Assembly (NCBI GenBank): GCA_046047235.1
Contig: JBJOII010000084.1
Span: 1 to 20,221 of the forward strand
Direction: 5' to 3'
From: JBMTVN01 sp046047235
GTDB lineage: Bacteria; Verrucomicrobiota; Verrucomicrobiia; Limisphaerales; JAHDYP01
DNA: 20,221 bases
The position numbers and the translations under genes are program-made. This document shows positions 7,498 through 16,626 of this stretch, in pieces. The notes under the pieces are model-generated. The model was not told the origin of the DNA and ran no database searches. It saw only the letters and a program-made list of their open reading frames with translations. Within the stretch, counting starts at the first letter, position 1. Each line of letters starts with the position of its first letter.

Positions 7498-9042
7498 ATG
7501 CCCCATCGCTGCAACTCCCCCCTCATCCTCCTCCTGCTCCTGAGCCTCCTCCTCCCCTACAACCACACCCACGCCAGCCCCAAACCCAACATCATCGTCA
7601 TCATGGCCGATGATCTGGGCTATGGCGATGTGTCCTGCTACGGCGCCACCCACATCCACACCCCAAATATCGATCGCCTCGCCACCGAAGGCCTCCGCTT
7701 CACCAGCGGATACTGCTCCGCCTCCACCTGCACCCCCACCCGCTTCTCCTTCCTCACCGGCACCTACGCCTTCCGCCAAAATAACACCGGCATAGCACCC
7801 CCCAATAGCCCCGCTATCATCCAGCCCGGAACGACCACCCTCCCCTCCCTCCTCAAAAATGCCGGATACCAAACCGCCGTCATCGGTAAATGGCACCTCG
7901 GCCTGGGCAACTCCACCGGCCCCGACTGGAACAGCTCCCTCACCCCAGGCCCCCTCCAAATCGGCTTCGATTACGCCCTCCTCCTCCCCACCACCAATGA
8001 CCGGGTACCCCAAGTCTACGTGGAAAATGAAACAGTCCTGAACCTCGACCCTCTCGACCCACTCTGGGTCGGCAGTGAAAAACCCTCCCCCAACCACCCC
8101 ACCGGCATAACTCACCGTCACTCACTCAAGATGGACTGGTCCCACGGCCATAACAACACCATCCATAATGGCATCAGCCGTATCGGATTCTACACCGGCG
8201 GAAACCAGGCCCGCTTCCGCGATGAAGACCTCGCCGATAAATGGATCACCCAATCCATCCAATGGATCGAATCCCACCAGCATCAACCCTTCTTCCTCTT
8301 CTTTTCCTCCCACGATATCCACGTCCCCCGTATGCCCCACGAACGCTTCCAAGGTTCCACTCCTCTTGGCTACCGCGGCGACGCCATCGCAGAACTCGAT
8401 TGGTCCGTCGGCCAAATCCTCCAGACTCTCGACCGCCTCCACCTCACCGAAAATACTCTGGTCATCTTCTGCTCCGATAACGGCCCCGTCCTCGACGACG
8501 GATACAAAGACCAAGCCATCGAAAAAAACGGCAACCACCAACCCAATGGCCCCTTCCGCGGTGGCAAATACAGCATCCTCGAAGGCGGCACCCGAACCCC
8601 CTTCATCACCCGCTGGCCCGGCACCATCCAACCCGGCACCTCAGACGAAATGGTCTGCACCATCGACCTCCCCGCCAGCCTGGCCAGCCTCGTCCATACC
8701 CCCCTCCCTCCCAACGCCTGCCTCGATAGCCTAAACCTCATCGACGCCCTGCTCGGCCAACCCAACGCCAAAGGCCGAACCCACCTCGTCCAACAAGACA
8801 ACGGCCGCAGCGGCTCCTTCGGCCTTCGCCTAAATCATTGGAAACTCCAACGCCACGACAGCGGAAAAGCCCTGAATGTCGACCTCCGGCTCGTCAATAC
8901 CCCCATGCCCCACTACCAGCTCTTCAACCTCCAAACCGACCCACGCGAAGAACATAATCTCCTCACCTCAGAAAAATCCCGGGCCGCCCACATGATCCTC
9001 CAACTCCAGCAAATCATCGACGCCGGACGCTCCCGCCCCTAA
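7498..9042 (+). CDS. Exported sulfatase (formylglycine-dependent, S1 type)
   Basis: A 514-residue exported sulfatase that removes sulfate esters, here most likely from a carbohydrate. The signal peptide is residues 1-26 (a run of leucines ending YNHTHA). The N-terminal metal site is IMADDLGYGD at 35-44 (Asp38/Asp39). The maturation site reads CTPTR at 78-82, followed by FSFLTG; Cys78 would be oxidised to formylglycine by a separate maturase not present in the window. Thr replaces the more usual Ser at the fourth position, a common tolerated variant. Further family residues are GKWHLG (130-135), SSHDIH (270-275) and SDNG (326-329), which supplies the late metal ligands Asp327 and Asn328. A C-terminal subdomain ends with the typical NLQTDPREEHNL. 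It follows the DUF1080 gene by 62 bp. The substrate cannot be read from sequence; galactan, fucan or glycosaminoglycan-like polymers are all possible. Confidence 0.95.
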   Translation: MPHRCNSPLILLLLLSLLLPYNHTHASPKPNIIVIMADDLGYGDVSCYGATHIHTPNIDRLATEGLRFTSGYCSASTCTPTRFSFLTGTYAFRQNNTGIAPPNSPAIIQPGTTTLPSLLKNAGYQTAVIGKWHLGLGNSTGPDWNSSLTPGPLQIGFDYALLLPTTNDRVPQVYVENETVLNLDPLDPLWVGSEKPSPNHPTGITHRHSLKMDWSHGHNNTIHNGISRIGFYTGGNQARFRDEDLADKWITQSIQWIESHQHQPFFLFFSSHDIHVPRMPHERFQGSTPLGYRGDAIAELDWSVGQILQTLDRLHLTENTLVIFCSDNGPVLDDGYKDQAIEKNGNHQPNGPFRGGKYSILEGGTRTPFITRWPGTIQPGTSDEMVCTIDLPASLASLVHTPLPPNACLDSLNLIDALLGQPNAKGRTHLVQQDNGRSGSFGLRLNHWKLQRHDSGKALNVDLRLVNTPMPHYQLFNLQTDPREEHNLLTSEKSRAAHMILQLQQIIDAGRSRP

Positions 9043-9167
9043 CCCTCCAGCCTCACCACCGATACCCCACGCCAGCCGTTACAAAGAAATCCGCAAACGC
9101 CGCATCCCCGTGCCTCCCCGTAATCCGGTCCTGCACGCTCCTGACCCGATTCCGATACACCGCCAAC

Positions 9168-12100
9168 TCAACCCCCGGCCAACTCCACCGCCATCTGGCG
9201 CACACCACGCAAATCCAACTTGCCCGACCCCAAATGCGGAAACGCACCCACCCGAATCATCGCATCCGCCTTCGGCCTCCATAAATTCGGCAACTCGCTC
9301 GCCCCCAACCTCTCCATCACCCCCGATAACACCTCCTCCGCCAAGGTGTGCAACACCACTAACCGCTCCCCCTTCCGCTCGTCAGGCACCCCCGTCACGA
9401 CAAAACTCTGCTCCGTCAACCCCGCCAATTCATGCAATACCTCCTCCACCTTGATGTGAGGTACCATCTCCCCCCCGATCTTGCTGAACCGACTCAGCCG
9501 ATCGGTAATCAGCAAAAAACCGTCCTCGTCCAAGGCCGCCACATCCCCCGTCGTATACCACCCGTCACGCAAAACCTCGGCCGTCTTCTCCGGCAAACCC
9601 AGATAACCCTGCATCACGTTCGGCCCCTTCACTAAAAGTAAACCCGACTCCCCTACCGCCACCGCCTCCCCACTCACCGGATCCACCACCCTCACGCTCA
9701 CCCCGGGTAATGGATGCCCAATCCGCCCACGCTTCCCCCCAACTTGACGGAAACCCGCCGCCCGAAAATCCCTCGTGTTCACCGCCACCGCCGGCGAACA
9801 CTCGGTACACCCATACCCCTCCAGCGGCCGAATCCCAAACTTGTCCTCAAAAGCCACCGCCAGCCGCTCCGGCAATTTCTCCGCCCCAGCCACCACAAAC
9901 TCCAGACTCCCAAAATCCCCAGCCTCACACCCCCGCAAATACAATTGCAAAAAGGTCGGAGTCGCCAAAAGAAAGGTCACCCTATGCTCCCGCACCAGCC
10001 CGCCAATCGCCGGCGCATCCAACGGCGTCGGATGAAACACTACCCCGTTCCCCGCTAACGCCGGCAAACACAACGTCCCCGTAAATCCAAAGGAATGGAA
10101 AAATGGCAGGACCCCCAAAAAACGATCCCCCGCCCCAACCGCAAAGGTCTGACCCAATTGCTCCAAGTTCGATACCACGTTGAAATGACTCAGCATCACT
10201 CCCTTCGGATCCCCCGTGCTACCACTCGAAAAAATCACGGTCGCCAAGTCATCCACCCCCGTCCGCCGCCGCCGACCCAAAGCCCTCTCCAATAACCCCA
10301 CCGGCAAAACCACCGCACTCAACATCCCCAAAAACCGATCCCACCACCCCACCCCACGCACCACGTCCTCCAAATAAACCGCCTCCCCAGGAACCTCCAA
10401 CTTCAACTTCCCCAAAAAGAACCGCGAGGTCACTACATGCTTCAACCCACACTGCCGCGCACAGGAAGCCATTACTTCCGCCGACGCCGTGTAATTCAAG
10501 TTCACCGGCACCTTCCCCAATAAAAACGCCGCCCAGTTCACCAACGCACCCCCCACCGATGGCGGTAACAAAATCCCCACCTTCTCCTCACCCCGCCATA
10601 TGCGACCCAAAACTCTCGCCAATACTACCGCCCGCACCAACACTGAACCCGCACTTAACTTCCCCTGCTGACCATCAGCCATCGCAAACCGAAACGGATG
10701 CCGACGCGCCATCCTCACCATCCCCCGATCCAAGGTCTCCACCCGCTCCTTCCGCATCCTCCACGCCTCAGCCGCCAACTCCTGCACCGCCTGCCTCACC
10801 TCCAAATGCGTCGCCCCGGCATCCATCGGCCGACCATAAACCACCGTCACCGGATACGGCACCCGATGCGGCCACTTCCATACAAACCGACCCTGCTCAA
10901 AACTAAAAATACTCCCCCATACGCCATCCAGACACACCGGAATAATCGGCGCCTCCTGACCCTGCATAATCCGCTCAAACCCCCGACGAAAAGGTAGCAT
11001 CTGCCCAATCCTCGTAATCTGCCCCTCCGCAAAAATACACACCACCTCCCCCTGCCGAATCGCTTCCGCCGCCGTCCTCAATGCCTGAATCATCTCCCGC
11101 GGCCGCACCGATGACGAAATCGGAATCGACCTCGCAATCCTCGCAAATGGCTTCAACCACCAGCGCTCATACATCCCCTTGAACATCACAAACCGAATCG
11201 GCCTGTCCGTCGATGCCTGCAACAAAAACGCATCCACAAAGGACAGATGATTACACACCAACAAAGCCCCGCCACGCTCAGGAATGTTCGCCCGCCCTTC
11301 CACCCGCACCCGATACAGCGTCCGCGTCAAAACCCATAACACAAATCGCAAAAACGCATCAGGCACCAGCCACAACGCATACAGGGTCCCCAGAAAGGTC
11401 ATGCACGTGGTCACCAGAAAAACCTCCCTCGGATTCAACCCCATCACCCCTCCCAGTAAAAAAAACACCCCCGCAGCAGAAAATATCCCCACGAACGATA
11501 ACAGGTTGCTCGCCGCAATAACCGACCCCTTCTCCCCCTTCTCCGGCCGGTGCTGAATCAACGCCGCAATCGGCACAATGAAAAACCCCGCAAAGAAACC
11601 ATACAACACCAACCCCACCACAACCTCCATCACCCCATGCCCCGGCCACGCCAAATACAACCCAAAGGCCGTCATCCCCATCGAACCCAAGGGCACCAAG
11701 CCATACTCAATCTTCCTCCCGGATAAATACCCCGCCGCAAAACTCCCCACCCCAATCCCCACCGCCATCGCCGACATCAAATACGTCGTAATCTGAGCCT
11801 CGTTCAAACCCAGCAAATCCTTCCCATAACCGTAAATGGTATACTGCTGAATCAGCGCCCCCAAAAAAAAGAAGTAGCTGTTCCCCAATACCGCCAACCC
11901 CAATACCCGATCCCGACGTATCGCCCCCATCTGAACCCATAAATCCCCCACAAAATTCCAGCGGAACTTCTTTCCAGCATTCGCCGGCGGAACCCGGTCA
12001 ATCCCCCAGCTGCTCACCAACCCCACCAAAGCCAACACCACCAGCACCACCCCCCCGCCCCATTCCGATCCCCCAAAAACCACAAATAACCACCCGCCAC

Positions 12101-12599
12101 CGATCGTCCCCCCAATAATCGCCAAAAATGTCCCCAGCTCAATAATCCCATTCCCCCACGATAACCGCTGCTCCGGCAATAACTCCGGCAATAACCCATA
12201 CTTGGACGGACCAAAAAACGCACTCTGCATCCCCATCAGAAAAACCGTGAACAAAATCAAAAGCGGCTCCCGTAAAACCAACGCCAATAAAGCCACCCCC
12301 ATAATCCCAATCTCCGCCACCTTGGTCCCAATCGTCACCGCCCGCTTGCTAAACCGATCCGCCAAATACCCCCCAGCCATCGAAAACAAAATAAACGGCA
12401 CCGCAAATAACGCCCCCACTAACGCCATCTTTAACTCCCGACCCGCCCCGGACAAACCCGGCACCACCATCCCTATCACCATGAACATCGCCAAGGTGCG
12501 ATACAGGTTGTCGCTAAACGCCCCCTGAAATTGCGTCAGCATCAACGCCCAAAATCCCCCAAACCGCCCATCCCCACTCCGCGCTCCCCCCGCACTCAT
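9168..12599 (-). CDS. LplT-PlsC-acyl-ACP synthetase fusion (lysophospholipid flippase and reacylation)
   Basis: A 1143-residue inner-membrane protein with three parts. Residues about 10-420 are an MFS transporter of the LplT type (12 hydrophobic segments, starting WALMLTQFQGAFSDN). Residues about 435-600 are a PlsC acyltransferase with NHLSFVDAF (His451-x4-Asp456), FAEGQITRIG and PVCLDG. Residues about 640-1140 are an AMP-forming acyl-ACP synthetase with SSGSTGDPKG (791-800), YGCTECSP and YTTGDVA/DRLSRFSKIGGE near the end. In E. coli LplT and Aas are separate proteins that flip 2-acyl-glycerophosphoethanolamine inward and reacylate it; the fusion is known in several phyla. The ATG at 12599 is preferred over the GTG at 12605 because AGGGGG lies 5 bases upstream. 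It converges on the sulfatase gene and diverges from the isomerase gene. Codons end mainly in G or T, unlike plus-strand genes. Confidence 0.93.
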   Translation of the reverse strand: MSAGGARSGDGRFGGFWALMLTQFQGAFSDNLYRTLAMFMVIGMVVPGLSGAGRELKMALVGALFAVPFILFSMAGGYLADRFSKRAVTIGTKVAEIGIMGVALLALVLREPLLILFTVFLMGMQSAFFGPSKYGLLPELLPEQRLSWGNGIIELGTFLAIIGGTIGGGWLFVVFGGSEWGGGVVLVVLALVGLVSSWGIDRVPPANAGKKFRWNFVGDLWVQMGAIRRDRVLGLAVLGNSYFFFLGALIQQYTIYGYGKDLLGLNEAQITTYLMSAMAVGIGVGSFAAGYLSGRKIEYGLVPLGSMGMTAFGLYLAWPGHGVMEVVVGLVLYGFFAGFFIVPIAALIQHRPEKGEKGSVIAASNLLSFVGIFSAAGVFFLLGGVMGLNPREVFLVTTCMTFLGTLYALWLVPDAFLRFVLWVLTRTLYRVRVEGRANIPERGGALLVCNHLSFVDAFLLQASTDRPIRFVMFKGMYERWWLKPFARIARSIPISSSVRPREMIQALRTAAEAIRQGEVVCIFAEGQITRIGQMLPFRRGFERIMQGQEAPIIPVCLDGVWGSIFSFEQGRFVWKWPHRVPYPVTVVYGRPMDAGATHLEVRQAVQELAAEAWRMRKERVETLDRGMVRMARRHPFRFAMADGQQGKLSAGSVLVRAVVLARVLGRIWRGEEKVGILLPPSVGGALVNWAAFLLGKVPVNLNYTASAEVMASCARQCGLKHVVTSRFFLGKLKLEVPGEAVYLEDVVRGVGWWDRFLGMLSAVVLPVGLLERALGRRRRTGVDDLATVIFSSGSTGDPKGVMLSHFNVVSNLEQLGQTFAVGAGDRFLGVLPFFHSFGFTGTLCLPALAGNGVVFHPTPLDAPAIGGLVREHRVTFLLATPTFLQLYLRGCEAGDFGSLEFVVAGAEKLPERLAVAFEDKFGIRPLEGYGCTECSPAVAVNTRDFRAAGFRQVGGKRGRIGHPLPGVSVRVVDPVSGEAVAVGESGLLLVKGPNVMQGYLGLPEKTAEVLRDGWYTTGDVAALDEDGFLLITDRLSRFSKIGGEMVPHIKVEEVLHELAGLTEQSFVVTGVPDERKGERLVVLHTLAEEVLSGVMERLGASELPNLWRPKADAMIRVGAFPHLGSGKLDLRGVRQMAVELAGG

Positions 12600-12604
12600 G
12601 CACA

Positions 12605-12610
12605 CCCCCT
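12605..12610 (-). promoter_or_regulatory. Ribosome binding site of the LplT-Aas gene
   Basis: AGGGGG on the minus strand, 5 bases before the ATG at 12599. It overlaps the alternative GTG start at 12605 and therefore favours ATG 12599. Confidence 0.55.
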
Positions 12611-12691
12611 CTCATGCAATGCCACACCACACCCCGCCCCTAACCCTTCCTCGCAAATGTTGCCTATCCGCTTCTCTAATCGCATGCCTAG

Positions 12692-12721
12692 GTAATAACC
12701 GCCCCCCACCCCCAAGAGCAA
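12692..12721 (-). promoter_or_regulatory. Possible promoter of the LplT-Aas gene
   Basis: On the minus strand TTGCTC (12721-12716) and TATTAC (12697-12692) are 18 bases apart, about 90 bases upstream of the start codon. Both boxes are imperfect, so this is a candidate only. Confidence 0.35.
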
Positions 12722-12763
12722 ATTGGATATATCAATCCCCCCAATCACTCAGACAATACCCCC

Positions 12764-12832
12764 AAAGCCAAAGGCCAAAAGTCAGTAACCCCTCTCCCAT
12801 ATCCCATCTCCCATCTCCCATCTCCCATCCCA
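12764..12832 (+). repeat. Heptamer tandem repeat array C
   Basis: The core 12792-12826 is five 7-bp units in register (CTCTCCC, ATATCCC, then ATCTCCC three times), preceded by AAAGCCA/AAGGCCA/AAAGTCA-like units from about 12764. The unit differs from the CAGCCCT type but has the same period and the same pyrimidine-rich strand. Confidence 0.85.
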
Positions 12833-13000
12833 CCCCCTCTCGCGCGCAGCGCCTGTCCCCTAGCTCCCAGCGACTAACTCCCAGCTTCTGGTCAAAGCAC
12901 CAGCCACCTCGCACCTCGACCAATTCCCATTGCCTTGCCCCGCTAATCACGTTAAGTAAAACGGGTTCGAGTCAATAAAACATCCATTACAAAAACTGTT

Positions 13001-14035
13001 ATGGGAAAACCCTGTTTCCACGCCAGCATCGAAGGCGCCCAACACGGCGCAAAACCACTCCCGCAATTTCTGGCCTATGCCAAAAAATCCGGCGCAGCCG
13101 GTGCCCAACCTTCCAATTTCATGCTCCAGTCCGCCAAAGGCGGCTTCATGAAAGCCAAGGAAGTCAAAGCCGCCTTCTCCAAAGCCAAACTCAAACTGGA
13201 CGGCGTCTCAGCCCACTGCCCCTTCTGGGTCCATACCACAGCCTGGACCGGCAGCCCCTCCATCCGCCCCTTCATCCCGGCCGATGTCGCCAAAAAATCC
13301 CCCGCCGCCATCGAACAATGGGCCGAAGATTACATCCTCGGCCTCCTCGACCTCTGCGCCGAACTCAAAATCAAAATCGTCCCCATGTTCTGGGGCGTCG
13401 CCTTCGGCTGGGAAGTCGCCTCCGGCTACCCCTGGGGCTTCTGGTCCGGCGGTGACTTCGACTTCATGAAAGAAGGTCGCGAACGCTTCGCCACCAAGAC
13501 CGCCAAAATCAGGAAACACGCCACCAAACTCGGCATCTACCTCGCCCACGAAATCCACCCCGGAACCGGTGCGATGTGCGCCGACGATTTCAATATCCTC
13601 GTCGATGCCTGCGATGGTGACCCCTGCCTCACCGTCAATGCCGACCCCTCACACTGCTGGGAAGGCGAATCCTGGGAAACCCGCTTCCTCAAAGTCGGCC
13701 CCCGCGTCGTCGCCTGCCACGTCAAGAACCACGTCATCCGACCCGATAAACCGCTGCGCATGATGGATCCCAATTGGCCCAACCGTGCCATGCAGTTCGT
13801 CGATATCCCCAGCGGAGACATGAATATGCTGCGCTACGCCGAACTCCTGATCCATATCGGCTACCCCCAGCGCTATTGCAAAATCATGGGCACCAAAACC
13901 GCCCCCCTCATCGTCGAAGCCGAAAGCGCCTACCGCGATCTGGACGCCACCAGCGCCAATGGAATCGCCTACGTCCGCGATAACCTCTGTTTCCCCGTCG
14001 CCACCGGCTCGTTCGAAGACGGCATGGGCGCCTAA
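13001..14035 (+). CDS. TIM-barrel sugar phosphate isomerase/epimerase family protein
   Basis: A 344-residue cytosolic protein of the xylose-isomerase-like TIM-barrel superfamily (AP endonuclease 2 fold). No signal peptide is seen. Candidate metal ligands appear in the expected order along the barrel: Glu184 in AHEIHPG, Asp215 and His218 in NADPSHCWEGE, His240 in ACHVKNH and Glu306 in IVEAES. The reaction cannot be named: relatives isomerise or epimerise sugars and inositol derivatives, and some act as lyases on 3-keto-glycosides in partnership with Gfo/Idh/MocA oxidoreductases, a family also present in this window. The ATG at 13001 gives a normal barrel start (first strand CFHASIEG); no Shine-Dalgarno site precedes it. 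The gene stands alone between a divergent intergenic region and a strong terminator at 14060-14090, so it is monocistronic. Codons end in C but are otherwise well optimised, suggesting fairly high expression. Confidence 0.88.
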   Translation: MGKPCFHASIEGAQHGAKPLPQFLAYAKKSGAAGAQPSNFMLQSAKGGFMKAKEVKAAFSKAKLKLDGVSAHCPFWVHTTAWTGSPSIRPFIPADVAKKSPAAIEQWAEDYILGLLDLCAELKIKIVPMFWGVAFGWEVASGYPWGFWSGGDFDFMKEGRERFATKTAKIRKHATKLGIYLAHEIHPGTGAMCADDFNILVDACDGDPCLTVNADPSHCWEGESWETRFLKVGPRVVACHVKNHVIRPDKPLRMMDPNWPNRAMQFVDIPSGDMNMLRYAELLIHIGYPQRYCKIMGTKTAPLIVEAESAYRDLDATSANGIAYVRDNLCFPVATGSFEDGMGA

Positions 14036-14059
14036 ACACGGCCCCAAAAACGCTTCCAC

Positions 14060-14090
14060 GAGGCGCGACCACACCGGTCGCGCCTCTTTT
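14060..14090 (+). terminator. Rho-independent terminator of the isomerase gene
   Basis: A perfect 11-bp GC-rich stem (14060-14070 with 14076-14086) with a five-base loop ACACC, followed by four T. It begins 25 bases after the isomerase stop. On the minus strand a T5 run occurs only about 11 bases past the stem, so it could weakly terminate the CPBP gene transcript as well. Confidence 0.85.
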
Positions 14091-14230
14091 GCTTCAGTAG
14101 CCGGCTAAACGCCCCGCCAATCCGCCAACTCCTGGAGCACGATTGTTGAAAAGTCGCCCAGGATACCCTCTCAAAACTGGATCCTCTTTCTGCCCGCTCC
14201 CGCTCGAACAGGGGATCGCAAACCCACCTG

Positions 14231-14938
14231 TCAGCCGTTCCCAAAAATCATCCAATACCCCACCACAAAGATAGGCACATCCACAATCGCGTGACTCACA
14301 TAGCACGGCCACACCGACCTATACCGCAAATACAGCCAGCTCCAAATCGCCCCGCCACAAAACACCCCCACCGATCCCAGCACGGTCATCGCCCCGGAAA
14401 ACTGGCCCGCCAACGCCACAATGTGATGCAAGGTGAACCCCACCGCCGAAGCCACCACAGCCGCCCTCCCGCCAACCACCCGCTCAAACTGGCGGAAACA
14501 AAACCACCGCCACACATACTCCTCCATCAGCGAGTTCAACGTGATCCAATAAATCGCCCCAGCCACATACACCCAACGGTTCGCCAACTTCGTCTGCTCC
14601 GCCCGACTCGCCACCACCTCCGGATCAATCCACCCCTGCGACCGCGCCAAAAAATACACCCCGAAAATCGACACCGCGATCACCCCGCCAGTCACCACCG
14701 CAATACCAAAACCCCCATGCCTCGACGGCGACCAGCTCAATTTCCCCCTCTCCACCCGTAACCACCAAAACAACGGCAACACCACAATCCAGACTTTCGC
14801 CGCCAAAAATAAACCCGCACCCAAGCCCGTCCCCGGCCACCAAAAAATCGAGGCCGCCGTCCCCACACTCGGAACCGGCAACAACAACAATAACGCCAAC
14901 CACGCCCGTCTCACCCCATGCTCTTCACTCATACTCAT
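14231..14938 (-). CDS. CPBP-family intramembrane metalloprotease
   Basis: A 235-residue integral membrane protein with six or more hydrophobic helices, belonging to the CPBP (CAAX prenyl protease 2-like, Rce1/bacteriocin-processing) family. The catalytic signatures are in membrane segments: EEYVWR (the EExxxR motif) at 139-144, FTLHH at 168-172 and VSHAIVD around His216. Bacterial members cleave membrane-embedded peptides or provide immunity to bacteriocins, but the substrate here is unknown and no prenylation or bacteriocin genes are nearby. The start at ATG 14938 is chosen because GAGG lies 6 bases upstream; a TTG start at 14950 would contain that site, and ATG 14932 is also possible. It is followed by a 140-bp region without its own terminator and preceded by heptamer array D, which separates it from the aminotransferase gene on the same strand. 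Confidence 0.9.
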   Translation of the reverse strand: MSMSEEHGVRRAWLALLLLLPVPSVGTAASIFWWPGTGLGAGLFLAAKVWIVVLPLFWWLRVERGKLSWSPSRHGGFGIAVVTGGVIAVSIFGVYFLARSQGWIDPEVVASRAEQTKLANRWVYVAGAIYWITLNSLMEEYVWRWFCFRQFERVVGGRAAVVASAVGFTLHHIVALAGQFSGAMTVLGSVGVFCGGAIWSWLYLRYRSVWPCYVSHAIVDVPIFVVGYWMIFGNG

Positions 14939-14944
14939 CACTTT

Positions 14945-14948
14945 CCTC
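14945..14948 (-). promoter_or_regulatory. Ribosome binding site deciding the CPBP protease start
   Basis: GAGG(AAA) on the minus strand, 6 bases before ATG 14938. It lies inside the longer TTG-started frame and therefore argues for 14938. Confidence 0.6.
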
Positions 14949-14982
14949 AAACCTGGCCACCACCCACCGCCATGCCGCCGCC

Positions 14983-15041
14983 GTCCATCGGTCCATCGCG
15001 GACAGGCAGCCCTCAGCGCTTCCAGCTTCCCGCTCGCCGCT
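14983..15041 (+). repeat. Heptamer tandem repeat array D
   Basis: A clear run CAGCCCT, CAGCGCT, TCCAGCT, TCCCGCT, CGCCGCT occupies 15007-15041 in register, preceded by looser units around GTCCATC/GGTCCAT from 14983. Its last base is the first base of the stop triplet (15041-15043) of the aminotransferase gene, so the array abuts that gene's 3' end without extending the protein. Confidence 0.85.
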
Positions 15042-16357
15042 TACCCCAGCTCCGCGGCCATCCGCCTCACCCCCTCCGCCACCACCTCGGGCGACTGCGC
15101 AAAATTCAACCGAACACACTCCCGCGCCTGAACCATAGGCTCCTCCAACCCATAAAAGAAATACTCCCCCGGAACCACCAGAACTTCCCGCTCCTTCAAA
15201 CGCTCATACAACTCCCGCGTCGAAAACGACAACCCCCGCAACCATAACCACAAGAAAAACGCCCCCTCGCTCGCATGCACCGCCCAGTCCACCCCAACCC
15301 GATCCAACTCCTCCCGCACAACTCCCAAGGCTGCACGCCGACGCTCCTCGTAAAACGGACGCAATATCTCCGGACCAATCCGCAAAATCTCACCGCTCTC
15401 CACCAAGGGCAAAACCAAACGCTGCCCCAAATTGCCGTTGGCCAAACCCGCAATCGCCGTCATCGACTTGATAGCAGAAATCACCTCCCGCGGCCCCACC
15501 ACAATGCCCGTCCGCGTCCCGGGCAAACCCAACTTCGATAAACTTAACGTGTTGATCACATGCGGTGCATAATGCGGCTGCGCCTCCCCATAAACCACCC
15601 CCGGAAACGGCACCCCATACGCCCCATCCACCATCAGGGGCACACCATGCTCCGCCGCTAAATCCGACAGCCGACCCAGCTCAGCCTGCGTCACCACGTT
15701 CCCCGTCGGATTCGTCGGACGTGATATCGCCACCAACCCAATATCCCCCCTCTTTAACCGCGCCTCCACCGCGTCAAAATCAATCGCATACTTGAATACC
15801 CTCGATGCCTCACCCTCCGGCCACGAAATCAACGGCCGACAACTCACAAACAAATCCGGCTCCAAAGCCTGATCCGCATACCCGATATACTCCGGGGATA
15901 ACGGCAACAGAATCTTCCTCGCATGCCCCCTCGGTGAACGTCCCCCAAACAGATTAAATAAAAAAAACGCCGCAGTCTGCGTTCCCGAAGTCACCGCCAC
16001 ATGCTCCTCCGTAATCGGCCAACCAAAACTCCGCTCCATCAACCGGGCAAATGCCCGCAAAAACCGCGGGTTCCCCTCCGGGGGCTCATAGGTCGATATC
16101 ACCCGCTCAAACGCATCCCCCGCCCCCATCAATAACTCCATCCGCTCCCGCCAAATCCTCTGCACCTCCGGCACCGCCGCCGGATTCCCCCCCCCAAGCA
16201 TCAACATCTCAGGCCGTAACGTCATCGCCCGACCCAAGTCATCCATCAAATCCAAAATCCCACTCCGACGCGTCAACTTCCGGCCAACCCCCGAAAACAC
16301 ACTCCCCAAATCATCGGAAAACTCCCCCGCTCTCGTTGAAACCTGATCCTTATCCAT
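15041..16357 (-). CDS. avtA: Valine-pyruvate aminotransferase (AvtA type)
   Basis: A 438-residue cytosolic PLP-dependent aminotransferase of fold type I that transfers the amino group between valine and pyruvate (alanine and 2-ketoisovalerate). It follows E. coli AvtA closely through the whole chain: TRRSGILDLMDDLG near the N terminus, MLGGGNPAAVPE, TSGTQTAAFFLFNLF, SPEYIGYADQALEPDLF, SRPTNPTGNV, VDGAYGVPFPG (cofactor Asp244) and SLSKLGLPGTR with the Schiff-base Lys275. The substrate-side motif GAFFLWLWLRGL and the late VPGEYFFYGL also match. The ATG at 16357 (MDKDQ) fits family length; the open frame extends upstream to 16471, but that extension is not conserved and is unlikely to be translated. 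Only a weak AGG lies upstream. No neighbour belongs to branched-chain amino acid synthesis. The stop codon abuts heptamer array D. Confidence 0.93.
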   Translation of the reverse strand: MDKDQVSTRAGEFSDDLGSVFSGVGRKLTRRSGILDLMDDLGRAMTLRPEMLMLGGGNPAAVPEVQRIWRERMELLMGAGDAFERVISTYEPPEGNPRFLRAFARLMERSFGWPITEEHVAVTSGTQTAAFFLFNLFGGRSPRGHARKILLPLSPEYIGYADQALEPDLFVSCRPLISWPEGEASRVFKYAIDFDAVEARLKRGDIGLVAISRPTNPTGNVVTQAELGRLSDLAAEHGVPLMVDGAYGVPFPGVVYGEAQPHYAPHVINTLSLSKLGLPGTRTGIVVGPREVISAIKSMTAIAGLANGNLGQRLVLPLVESGEILRIGPEILRPFYEERRRAALGVVREELDRVGVDWAVHASEGAFFLWLWLRGLSFSTRELYERLKEREVLVVPGEYFFYGLEEPMVQARECVRLNFAQSPEVVAEGVRRMAAELG

Positions 16358-16572
16358 ACCACTCAACCTGTAGTCGCTCGCCCGAAAGACCGCATTCTGC
16401 TCACCACTCAACCACCCCAGCGATAAAAAACCCAAAGAACCTCTAACCTTCCTGTCCCGACATAGTAGCACAAAGCACCCTACCCCGCTGTCCGCGCGTC
16501 ACCAGACGCGCCCCTCTGATCCAAATCTCAGAATTACTGAAACGCCGAAATCTGCCCTCAACGCTTACGCCC

Positions 16573-16594
16573 CATCGAAATCGAAATCGAAATC
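16573..16594 (+). repeat. Short hexamer tandem repeat
   Basis: Three copies of the hexamer ATCGAA followed by a degenerate ATCAGG. A different period (6) from the heptamer family nearby. Confidence 0.7.
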
Positions 16595-16626
16595 AGGATC
16601 GCTGTCGGTGTCGAGCGCGCCTACTT

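Larger units (their letters stand above)
12606..13000. other. Divergent intergenic region with repeats
   Basis: 395 bp between the starts of the LplT-Aas gene (minus) and the isomerase gene (plus). It holds the candidate minus-strand promoter, heptamer array C and a further stretch of heptad-like sequence to about 12895. The last 60 bases before 13001 are AT-richer and presumably hold the isomerase promoter, but no box pair is convincing and there is no Shine-Dalgarno site before the ATG at 13001. Confidence 0.6.

Noticed and set aside
7745..7815. Sulfatase considered inactive because the maturation motif is CTPTR rather than CxPSR
   Set aside because: Thr at that position is a common variant, and Cys78, Pro80 and Arg82 are all present together with the metal ligands.
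9043..9167. Terminator between the convergent sulfatase and LplT-Aas genes
   Set aside because: I looked for a stem followed by T on either strand and found none convincing.
16358..16471. 38-codon N-terminal extension of the AvtA-type aminotransferase
   Set aside because: The extension has no counterpart in the family, and ATG 16357 gives the expected length.
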